DNA from: Xiheimicrobium sp052034585
GTDB lineage: Bacteria; Myxococcota; Myxococcia; Myxococcales; Myxococcaceae
Assembly (NCBI GenBank): GCA_052034585.1
Contig: JBPOIJ010000039.1
Coordinates: 57,717 to 121,716 of the forward strand
DNA length: 64,000 nt
Reading direction: 5' to 3'
In this document: positions 57,602-64,000 of the stretch, one piece after another
How the letters are laid out: each line of letters starts with the position of its first letter
Position numbering within the stretch: position 1 is the first letter of the stretch
The notes under the pieces: generated by a model
What the model was told of the DNA's origin: nothing
The model's input: the letters and a program-made list of their open reading frames with translations, nothing else
The model's database searches: none
Position numbers and translations under genes: made by a program

Positions 57602-58929
57602 TGTTCGTCTCGAAGTTGGAGATCCATGGCATCAAACGTCTGCGCAACTTCGCGCTGGACTTCACACGCTCAGACGGCTCGCCGCGAATGTGGACGGTCC
57701 TTCTCGGCGAAAACGGACTTTGCAAGACGACCATTCTGCAAGCCGTTGCAATGTGCGCCACGGGGTACGTTCGCGCGAATCAAATGGCCGACGTGCCCTC
57801 CTTGCCCGACGTCCGTCTCGGACCCAATGACCGAGCGATCATGCGCGCCGTTTTTCAGTTCGGTCATCATCGCCATGCGACGCGCGACTACCCGGACTAC
57901 CCAGGTTCCGGCACACCCCGGGACCCTCCAAGTCTCTTCTCTGAGCTCACAATCGGCGCCAATGAGAGCACGCTCTCAGGGAGCTCCGCGTACCAGCACC
58001 TTCCAACGACTGAGCCGACGGACCCGCTCAAGGCAGCCCGCTCTCGAACTGACGTGCGAGGCTGGTTCGTCGCTGGTTTTGGAACGGCGCGCTTCCTCCC
58101 CAGGCCGCAAGCAAGCGATCGACTCGAAGACCCAGTCCTCAGCCGACTCAACCCGCTTTTCGACAAGGGGCGACTGGTCGGGACTGGGTTCGCCGATGTG
58201 CTCGAGGATCCAAAGGCCTTTGCCAGCCTCCTTCGCGAAGCCCTCATCGAGGACAAGCTGCTCCCGGACGCGTCCAACATCGAACTCCGTGGAAAAGGCG
58301 GAGTCACTTCCGCAAAGCGCCTCGTCGAGAGTCATCGCTTCGATTTCAAGGTCGGAAAAGAGCAGCTCCGTATTCCTGCAACGTGGCTCTCGCAGGGCTA
58401 CCAAAGCACCATCGCCTGGGTTGCAGACGTCATCGGCCACATGCTCCTCGATTCTCGCTCCGAAGAGATCGAACTCGCCGACATGGAGGGTTTGGTGCTG
58501 GTCGACGAGCTCGACCTCCACCTTCACCCGCGCTGGCAACGCACGATTGTTGCTGCGCTCAAGGAGATCTTTCCGCGAGTTCAGTTCGTTGCGACGACCC
58601 ATTCGCCCATGGTGCTCGCCGGGCTTCGTCGCGACGAGGTCGTCCTCCTCTCCGCCGACGACGCAGGAAACATCACAAGCCAAGAGGCACCCGATGAGCC
58701 TTCGGTTCTCACGGGAAGCGAGCTGTATCGTGAGTTCTTTGGGGTTCAGAACTTCCGGCCAGAGTTGGGCGTCAAGCTTCAGCAGTACGGCTACCTCGTC
58801 GGAAATCCACACAGAACGGATTCCGACGATCGGAACATGCGCAAACTCCAAGAGGAGCTGCGCGAAGCCGGAATCGACCCAGGCTGGACGGCCGTCCGTC
58901 GAAGCAAACAGCGGCTGCGCAAAGCATGA
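57601..58929 (+). CDS. Septu PtuA-like AAA ATPase
   Basis: 442 aa from ATG 57601. N-terminal SMC/OLD-type start (MFVSKLEIHGIKRLRNFALD), Walker A LLGENGLCKTTILQ (about 36-46; the usual Gly before Lys is Cys), signature-like LSQGYQST (about 262), Walker B VLVDELDLHLHP (about 299) and switch His in FVATTHSPMVL. The protein overlaps an HNH gene (ATGA), the PtuA/PtuB arrangement of Septu antiphage systems, in which the ATPase controls the nuclease. GC is lower than neighbours and the pair lies between direct repeats. The start is supported by a possible leaderless promoter. Retron-associated ATPase/HNH pairs are an alternative, but no reverse transcriptase is present. Confidence 0.82.
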   Translation: MFVSKLEIHGIKRLRNFALDFTRSDGSPRMWTVLLGENGLCKTTILQAVAMCATGYVRANQMADVPSLPDVRLGPNDRAIMRAVFQFGHHRHATRDYPDYPGSGTPRDPPSLFSELTIGANESTLSGSSAYQHLPTTEPTDPLKAARSRTDVRGWFVAGFGTARFLPRPQASDRLEDPVLSRLNPLFDKGRLVGTGFADVLEDPKAFASLLREALIEDKLLPDASNIELRGKGGVTSAKRLVESHRFDFKVGKEQLRIPATWLSQGYQSTIAWVADVIGHMLLDSRSEEIELADMEGLVLVDELDLHLHPRWQRTIVAALKEIFPRVQFVATTHSPMVLAGLRRDEVVLLSADDAGNITSQEAPDEPSVLTGSELYREFFGVQNFRPELGVKLQQYGYLVGNPHRTDSDDRNMRKLQEELREAGIDPGWTAVRRSKQRLRKA

Positions 58930-59711
58930 TCCGGATTCGAAGGCTCACTGAGCCGCCCGCACTCAAATCGACGAGAGCACGGGAACTCGAGCGAGTTCGA
59001 AATCTCATCTCGAAGCTGAAACGTGCTCCGACTTCGGACGAGATCGGGACGCAGTACCAGGTCGTGTCGAAGCAGCTCTGGCAGCAACAGGCGTACAAGT
59101 GCTGCTACTGCGAGCTCAAGGAGCAGAACAAACGAAACGACGTCGAGCATTTTCGACCGAAAAGCCGCGCAGTGCGCGCGCCCGGAAGCGACAAGCTCCA
59201 CGGTTACTGGTGGCTGGCGTGGTCCTGGAAGAACCTCTTCTTCTCCTGTCGCAACTGCAACCAGGCACCGGCCAAGTTCGACAGGTTTCCACTCAGCTCG
59301 AAGTCGGTCCTCGAACCCGAAGAACAACCCGAAGGACTGGAGCGACCGCTCCTGATCAACCCTCTGCGAGAGTCTGGGCTCACGCACATTCAGTTCCGCC
59401 CCAACAAGAACCGGTGGATCCCCGTTGCGCGTGGTGGCAGCAAGAAGGGTGAAGAAACGATCAAGACATGCCAACTCGATCGCGACGACCTGCTGGACCT
59501 GTATGCCGAGCACGTCGCAACGCACGTCGACCCACGCGTCATCAAGGTGAAAGCGGCGACCGCGAACGGACTCCTGAGTGCATGGAACGATGCCCTGACG
59601 CTCCTCGAGCCCTCAATGCCCCTTGTTGCTCTGACGTGGGATGTTCTGGACTTCCACTTCCCACTCCCGTGGCGAAGGCCGAGGAAGCTCACGCTTCCTG
59701 AGAATCTGTAG
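58926..59711 (+). CDS. Septu PtuB-like HNH endonuclease
   Basis: 261 aa. ATG 58926 overlaps the ATPase stop (ATGA). HNH module about 55-115: CCYCELKEQNKRNDVEHFRP (CxxC and the catalytic EH), then SCRNCNQAPAKFDRFPL (second CxxC). The pattern matches the TIGR02646-type/PtuB family of HNH nucleases paired with AAA ATPases. The C-terminal half (about 140-261) is of unknown fold. Predicted to cut nucleic acid when phage infection releases inhibition by the ATPase (known for Septu, inferred here). The right-hand direct repeat starts 15 nt after the stop. Confidence 0.85.
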   Translation: MIRIRRLTEPPALKSTRARELERVRNLISKLKRAPTSDEIGTQYQVVSKQLWQQQAYKCCYCELKEQNKRNDVEHFRPKSRAVRAPGSDKLHGYWWLAWSWKNLFFSCRNCNQAPAKFDRFPLSSKSVLEPEEQPEGLERPLLINPLRESGLTHIQFRPNKNRWIPVARGGSKKGEETIKTCQLDRDDLLDLYAEHVATHVDPRVIKVKAATANGLLSAWNDALTLLEPSMPLVALTWDVLDFHFPLPWRRPRKLTLPENL

Positions 59712-59726
59712 CAACCCACGAACGTT

Positions 59727-59764
59727 TGGAACGCGGGCGTGACTTGCCCTCGACCCTCCCACTC
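59727..59764. repeat. Right 38-bp direct repeat flanking defence cassette
   Basis: Identical to 57499-57536. It ends 15 bp before ATG 59780 of the TSP3 lipoprotein, so it forms that gene's 5' region. Confidence 0.85.
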
Positions 59765-59779
59765 GGGCAAACCAGCGGC

Positions 59780-61816
59780 ATGCCGCTCCGGTTCGGCATC
59801 GTCGGCGTCCTCTTCGCGCTCCTCGGCGCGTGCTCGCCCATGGCGAAGAACGCCTGCGAGCCCGGGCAGAGCTACCGGTGCTACCCGGCGGACGGCGGCG
59901 AAGGCGTCGGGAAGTGCCGCGCCGGCCAAGCGCTCTGCTCCTCCCGCGGCCAGCTCGGAGCCTGCGAAGGCGCCGAAGTGCCCTCCATCGAGTTCTGCAA
60001 CGGCGAAGACGACGACTGCGACGGGCAGACCGACGAGGACGTGACGAATGCCTGCGGAGGCTGCTCCATGCTCGAGCACCAACCCGACTCGGGCTGCCCA
60101 CCGTGCGGAACCTGGGTGTGCGCGGGCCGAGAAGCGGTGCAGTGCCGGACCCGCCCCACCAACAACTGTGGCGTCTGCGATGCGCCCGACGTGCGAGGGC
60201 TCAACCAAACCTGCGTGGCCGAGAGCGGCTGCATGGGAACGACGGTGTGTCCTCCCGATGGCGGCGCGACGGCGGAGTGCCTCGGCGCACCGAAGAACAA
60301 CTGCGGCGTCTGCAACCGGCCCGACGTCTCGAACCTCGGCCAGAGCTGCATGACGGGCGGCTGCGCGGGAACATTGATGTGCGCGATGAGCGGCATCGCC
60401 ACCGTGTGCGGAGGCCCCAACCGGAACAACTGCGGCGCCTGCGGCCAGCCTGACGTCACCAACCTCGGCGCGCGTTGCACCTTGCCACCCGACGCGGGCA
60501 CCTGTGGCGTGCTCGCCTGCGACTCGACCGGCGCGACCGCGGAGTGCGTTCAATCTCCCGAAGACCCAGACGGCGACGGCGTGCCGAGCCCGTGCGACAC
60601 CTGCCCGGCGCGGAGCAACCCGACCCAGGCCGACCAGGACTCCGACGGCTTCGGCGACGAGTGCGACACCTGTCCTTCGACGGCGAATCCGCAGCAGACC
60701 GACGGCGACGGTGACGGGCGCGGAGACGCCTGCGACAACTGCCCCGGCCTCGCCAACCTGGACCAGCGCGACGCCGACCGCGACGGCATGGGCGACGCGT
60801 GCGACACCGACGCGGACAACGACGGCGTCTTGAACGTCGTCGACAACTGCAGGCTCGTCGCGAACCCGATGCAGGCCGATGGCGATGGCGATGGATTGGG
60901 AGACGCCTGCGACAACTGCCGCACCACCTCGAATGTGAACCAAGCCGACGGCGACGGTGACGGGGTGGGTGACGTCTGTGACAACTGCGGCTCGGCGGCG
61001 AACGCGATGCAGGAAGACGGCGACTCCGACCTGCGCGGCGACGTCTGCGACAACTGCGCGATGGTGGCGAATGCCGGCCAGGCCGACGGCGACAACGACG
61101 GCAAGGGAGACCTCTGCGACAACTGTCCCAGCCTGCCCAACTCGAACCAGGCCAACGCCGATGGCGACGCGCGCGGAGACGTCTGCGACCTCGTCATCAG
61201 CGAGCTGGGCGCGGCCGGTCCGAATGGCTCAGATGACGAGTTCGTCGAGCTCTACAACGGCGGTGCGGTGGACGTGTCGTTGGTCGGCTGGGCGCTCCAG
61301 TCGCGAGGGCCGACGGCGGGGGCCTGGTCGAACGTGAACCAGTTCACCGGGACGAGCGTCACCATTCCCGCGCACGGCTTCTTCCTCATCGCCTCGGGCA
61401 CGGCCACTGGCTACACCGCCACGCCCGCGGCGGACTTCGTGGCGAAGAACAGCTCGGGCAACCCGAAGGTAATGGGCCTGGCGAACGCGAACGGGCACCT
61501 GCGGCTGGTGCTGCCGGGCGCGACGACGGGCACCGCGGCGAACGACCCGTTGGTGAGTGACACCGTCGGCTACGGGAGCGGCGCGACGTATGGAGAAGGG
61601 GCTCCAGCGCCCGCGGGTGGCTGGGGCAGCTCGTCGCCGTACCTCGGTGCTTCGCTCGAGCGGAAAGCGACGATGAGCTCGACCAGCGCGACGATGGGCT
61701 CTGGCGGCGCCGACGAGCTCGCCGGCAACGGCTTCGACTCGAACGTGAACGCCGCCGACTTCGTCACCCGCGCGCAGCGCCAACCGCAGAACTCGACCTC
61801 GACCCACGAGCCATGA
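59780..61816 (+). CDS. Lipoprotein with TSP3 repeats and lamin-tail domain
   Basis: 678 aa from ATG 59780. Lipobox ALLGAC. Residues about 30-90 include CNGEDDDCDGQTDED (MopE-type metal site), then Cys-rich modules with repeated NNCGVC. Residues about 250-470 are thrombospondin type 3 repeats (DPDGDGVPSPCDTCPA, DSDGFGDECDTCPS, DADNDGVLNVVDNC), binding many calcium ions. A lamin-tail domain (LTD) follows (about 475-620; ELGAAGPNGSDDEFVELYN). Extracellular structural or adhesive protein. Coupled to the next gene by ATGA. Confidence 0.85.
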   Translation: MPLRFGIVGVLFALLGACSPMAKNACEPGQSYRCYPADGGEGVGKCRAGQALCSSRGQLGACEGAEVPSIEFCNGEDDDCDGQTDEDVTNACGGCSMLEHQPDSGCPPCGTWVCAGREAVQCRTRPTNNCGVCDAPDVRGLNQTCVAESGCMGTTVCPPDGGATAECLGAPKNNCGVCNRPDVSNLGQSCMTGGCAGTLMCAMSGIATVCGGPNRNNCGACGQPDVTNLGARCTLPPDAGTCGVLACDSTGATAECVQSPEDPDGDGVPSPCDTCPARSNPTQADQDSDGFGDECDTCPSTANPQQTDGDGDGRGDACDNCPGLANLDQRDADRDGMGDACDTDADNDGVLNVVDNCRLVANPMQADGDGDGLGDACDNCRTTSNVNQADGDGDGVGDVCDNCGSAANAMQEDGDSDLRGDVCDNCAMVANAGQADGDNDGKGDLCDNCPSLPNSNQANADGDARGDVCDLVISELGAAGPNGSDDEFVELYNGGAVDVSLVGWALQSRGPTAGAWSNVNQFTGTSVTIPAHGFFLIASGTATGYTATPAADFVAKNSSGNPKVMGLANANGHLRLVLPGATTGTAANDPLVSDTVGYGSGATYGEGAPAPAGGWGSSSPYLGASLERKATMSSTSATMGSGGADELAGNGFDSNVNAADFVTRAQRQPQNSTSTHEP

Positions 61817-62472
61817 GGATTCGACACCTCGTCTTCCTCGCGTTTCTGGGCTGCGGGGAGACGACCGTGCCTCGCGAGGTGCCGCCTACGCTGCTCCTCC
61901 TGCCCACGCCGACGGTGAGCCCGGTCGGCAACGAGCTGCAGGTGCGAGTTCGCGCGCTCCACGTGAAGCTCGGCGCCGGGCTCACGGCCGTGCCAGGCAA
62001 CACGTTGATCCACCGCCTCGAGGTGCTCGACAGCATGCCGGCGGAGAACGCGGTGAACCTCGACGTCGTGCTCGGCGGAACCGGGACCTTCTCGTTGCAG
62101 CAACCGGTGCCGGGCGGAGCGCCGATCGTGTCGAACCGGTTGGTGGTGAAGAACCAGTTCGAGCCGCCCTCGGGGGAGGCGCCTGCGATTCCCGACCTGA
62201 TGGTGTGGACGGGCATCGGTGGGCCGGCGCTGTTGGTGCTGACGAATGACTCGACGTCGGTGCTGCTGACGGACCCGGACGGCCGGGCGCTCACCGCCGG
62301 CGACTACCGGTGCACCCGGCCGGAGTGGAAGCCGATCGAGCCGATGGGCGTGCAGTGCAAGGTGACGCGACGAAAGCCGCTGGAGACGACCGGCTATCCG
62401 TACTCCTCGGTGCGGGCGATCGCGAAGGGTCCGGAGGGGCTCGTGCTCACCCGCCTCGTCGAGCTGCCCTGA
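61813..62472 (+). CDS. Lipoprotein of unknown function, coupled to TSP3 gene
   Basis: 219 aa. ATG 61813 overlaps the stop of the TSP3 lipoprotein (ATGA). Lipobox AFLGC. The mature part is a beta-rich domain (ELQVRVRALHVKLGAGLTAV; VSNRLVVKNQFEPP) with two Cys near the C-terminus. No family was recognised. The overlap suggests a partner of the TSP3 protein in the envelope. Confidence 0.65.
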   Translation: MRIRHLVFLAFLGCGETTVPREVPPTLLLLPTPTVSPVGNELQVRVRALHVKLGAGLTAVPGNTLIHRLEVLDSMPAENAVNLDVVLGGTGTFSLQQPVPGGAPIVSNRLVVKNQFEPPSGEAPAIPDLMVWTGIGGPALLVLTNDSTSVLLTDPDGRALTAGDYRCTRPEWKPIEPMGVQCKVTRRKPLETTGYPYSSVRAIAKGPEGLVLTRLVELP

Positions 62473-62520
62473 CCGGGTCAGTTGTTCAGAACTGGGCCCA
62501 AGCTTCGCGTTGCGAGGGAC

Positions 62521-63033
62521 TCATGGAGAAGAACGCGCGCCCGTCCGGATGAACGAGAGGGCCTCTATCGACACATCGCGAAGGCTCGCAATGCGCGATT
62601 GCGATTGCTTCTCCAGAAATGCAACCAAAGGACCGAGCTGTTCACCAGTGACGAAGTGCGTGCGGCCTTTCGCGAAAGCGGTGGCGGCCGCGCGCAGAAT
62701 TTCGAGACGAATTGGCTCACCCGCACCACCGATGAACTTCACCGTTCGTTCGGGATCGTGCCGAAGACCGAGAACGAGATAGGCTCGAAGAACTGAGTAG
62801 AGGCCCGGGAAATCACTCCGAGCACCTGAGCCCGAGGACGACGCCGAAAGCCGCGGCTGAACGACTTCGGCAAGGGTTCTTTCAAGTTGAGGCAGCGCAT
62901 CCTGCCCCTCGTCCAACAACTGAATTCCGGCCTCATTCCAAACAAAACTACCTCGGCCGACCATGCGTCGCGCATACAGAGCATCCTCAATCCTTGACTC
63001 GATCTCCGAACTCAAGTGCTCACCGCGGATCAA
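62521..63033 (-). CDS. Hypothetical protein, low-GC gene
   Basis: 170 aa from TTG 63033; TTG 63015 and ATG 62964 are alternatives. Helical, no signal peptide (IQLLDEGQDALPQLERTLAE; LEILRAAATAFAKGRTHF). No family recognised. Overlaps the end of the amber-interrupted gene at 63020. GC is clearly lower than the rest of the window. Confidence 0.5.
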   Translation of the reverse strand: MIRGEHLSSEIESRIEDALYARRMVGRGSFVWNEAGIQLLDEGQDALPQLERTLAEVVQPRLSASSSGSGARSDFPGLYSVLRAYLVLGLRHDPERTVKFIGGAGEPIRLEILRAAATAFAKGRTHFVTGEQLGPLVAFLEKQSQSRIASLRDVSIEALSFIRTGARSSP

Positions 63034-63199
63034 ACTTCTTGAGACCGGAACGCAGGAGTCGGCCTACAACATCCGACTCAAATTTTGAGAACTCTTCTGC
63101 CGAAACCGGCCTACCAAGCGCGCCGCTGTTCTACAGCTGATGAAAGTACTGCAACTCCTCCATCAGAGCACCATCACACAAGCGCGCATACCGACGCAC
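63020..63199 (-). pseudogene. 59-codon gene interrupted by in-frame amber codon
   Basis: From GTG 63199 the frame reads MRRYARLCDGALMEELQYFH, then QL, a TAG (63131-63133), then NSGALGRPVSAEEFSKFESD and a further 16 residues to a TGA at 63020-63022. The two halves join as one helical protein if the amber was once a sense codon. The start lies 2 nt beyond the upstream gene's stop, fitting an operon. Could be a recent nonsense mutation, a sequencing error, or two unrelated frames. Confidence 0.4.
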
Positions 63200-63200
63200 G

Positions 63201-63629
63201 TCATTCGACCGGCTTCAATTCAAACCAATATCGCTTCGGGACACCTTGAAGATCTTCGATCTCCCAGCGGGAGTCGCACTCTCGCAAGACTGTCCACGTA
63301 ATGATCGCCGCCTCGTCGCCAACCGTTTCTGTCGGCTTGGGACACTCGATCTCTGCCACGATGTGATGCCTGTCTAACGCCTGAACACGAATCGCCACAT
63401 CAACTCCCGGCTTCAGCGCCCCGCCATAGGCCTGCTCAAGAGCGTCCTTCACGAGTTTCGTCAGCGAGTCGGACTCAAGCTCACTCGAGCCCTCCTCGAA
63501 CGGAGACGAGATCCGCATTACCCAGTATCGAGCAAAAAGGCGCGACGATGAGGCGACATCCCACGCCTCCGGCATCGAATACAGCGCGAGTTTCTTCCCT
63601 AGAATTTCAACCGAGTCGAGCGGAGTCAT
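63201..63629 (-). CDS. Hypothetical protein, low-GC gene
   Basis: 142 aa. Mixed alpha/beta, no signal peptide (ALDRHHIVAEIECPKPTETV; RYWVMRISSPFEEGSSELES). Not recognised. Part of a minus-strand run with the genes at 63641 and 62521; lower GC than the rest suggests recent arrival. Roles such as an immunity protein are only a guess. Confidence 0.5.
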   Translation of the reverse strand: MTPLDSVEILGKKLALYSMPEAWDVASSSRLFARYWVMRISSPFEEGSSELESDSLTKLVKDALEQAYGGALKPGVDVAIRVQALDRHHIVAEIECPKPTETVGDEAAIITWTVLRECDSRWEIEDLQGVPKRYWFELKPVE

Positions 63630-63640
63630 ATTGAACCTAG

Positions 63641-63937
63641 CTATGGGAACGGCACCAGACGAAATGACGCAAAAGCGTTTAGCGTCTGCAGAGCTTCGGG
63701 CGCAAACACTGTCTCATACGGATAGAAACGAAGGCTGGCCGGTGACCCGACAGACACCATGCCCTTGGCAGTGAGCTCAGCAAGCACGGAGTTGGGCACC
63801 GTCATCTCCACGACGACAGAACCGCTGAGCGGAGCTTTCTGCTGCAGTAGAGGCCATCGAGCCGCCGCCCAGAGCGACTCCTTCAGAGCGGCCGCGTGTG
63901 TGAAGAAACTGCCCTGGGCGTGCGAGTCCGGCTCCAT
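63641..63937 (-). CDS. Hypothetical protein, low-GC gene
   Basis: 98 aa, MEPDSHAQGSFFTHAAALKE at the start; the last part is beta-type (GSPASLRFYPYETVFAPEAL). No family recognised. 11 nt upstream of the gene at 63201, so probably cotranscribed. Confidence 0.45.
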   Translation of the reverse strand: MEPDSHAQGSFFTHAAALKESLWAAARWPLLQQKAPLSGSVVVEMTVPNSVLAELTAKGMVSVGSPASLRFYPYETVFAPEALQTLNAFASFRLVPFP

Positions 63938-63970
63938 CGGTCGGGTCCTCCATGAGTTTCGGAACGAGGA

Positions 63971-63996
63971 GGGGGGGGGGGGGGGGGGGGGGGGGG
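63971..63996. other. 26-nt homopolymer G run, probable artefact
   Basis: An uninterrupted run of G near the end of the window, followed by ATGG. Likely a sequencing or assembly artefact (for example two-colour chemistry dark cycles); it should not be read as biology without checking. Confidence 0.7.
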
Positions 63997-64000
63997 ATGG

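Larger units (their letters stand above)
57499..59764 (+). mobile_element. Putative inserted defence cassette bounded by 38-bp direct repeats
   Basis: Two overlapping genes (ATPase and HNH nuclease) of lower GC than their surroundings sit between perfect 38-bp direct repeats, 2,228 bp apart. No recombinase, transposase or tRNA is present, so the insertion route is unknown (att-like site, homologous exchange or duplication). Removal of one repeat and the insert would bring the Cys-rich ORF at 57233 and the TSP3 lipoprotein at 59780 next to each other as a divergent pair. Confidence 0.5.

Noticed and set aside
63971..63996. Poly-G run as a G-quadruplex or phase-variable tract
   Set aside because: Located at the very edge of the window and far longer than natural tracts; most likely an artefact.

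Overview
The window looks like chromosomal DNA of a myxobacterium (Myxococcota, probably Cystobacterineae). Pointers are the very high GC, the strong GC bias at third codon positions, a MYXO-CTERM-type tail (gene at 16899), three Ser/Thr kinases, two FHA-linked sigma-54 activators, and many secreted lipoproteins with Gly/Ser-rich linkers and ASH-like (choice-of-anchor D), VWA, RCC1, FN3, TSP3 or lamin-tail domains. All calls come from reading the sequence and translations by eye; no database search was run. No rRNA, tRNA or CRISPR array was seen.

Layout. 1-4.4 kb: a truncated ExbD/TolR gene, an Hsp70-like chaperone, an RpoH-type sigma factor and a TPR protein. 4.4-11.6 kb: exported proteins, a coupled pair of Cys-rich lipoproteins and a 1,123-residue VWA lipoprotein. 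11.7-14.6 kb: a ferritin-like/CBS pair, a RidA-like protein and a kinase. 14.7-24.5 kb: a polysaccharide-lyase-like lipoprotein, a MYXO-CTERM protein, a four-copy intergenic repeat, an FHA/sigma-54 activator, an ECF sigma factor with a zinc anti-sigma-like protein, a di-heme peroxidase and an SDR. 24.6-28.4 kb: a P-loop kinase overlapping a Thg1-like gene, an HTH/DUF4325 regulator preceded by a dense GTTGACG array, a cNMP-binding protein coupled to hprK, and an orphan Flp pilin. 28.5-35.8 kb: a five-gene signalling block (kinase, kinase, FHA/sigma-54 activator, TPR-like protein, lipoprotein). 36-52 kb: more lipoproteins, a radical SAM / 28-aa ORF / 177-aa operon, an FNR-type regulator, a LysM-GH19 enzyme, mogA, cytochrome c and OsmC. 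52-57 kb: a Cys-repeat protein, an FN3/DNRLRE lipoprotein whose 3' end is tandemly duplicated, and aceK. 57.5-59.8 kb: a lower-GC Septu-like defence cassette (AAA ATPase plus HNH nuclease) between perfect 38-bp direct repeats. 59.8-62.5 kb: a TSP3/LTD lipoprotein operon. 62.5-63.9 kb: low-GC genes of unknown function, one interrupted by an amber codon, then a 26-nt G run that is probably an artefact.

The best candidates for something new are the repeat-bounded ATPase/HNH cassette (57.5-59.8 kb), the radical SAM operon with a microORF joined to both neighbours by GTGA overlaps and strong Shine-Dalgarno sequences (38.1-39.8 kb), and the GTTGACG array in front of the HTH/DUF4325 gene (26.29-26.55 kb).
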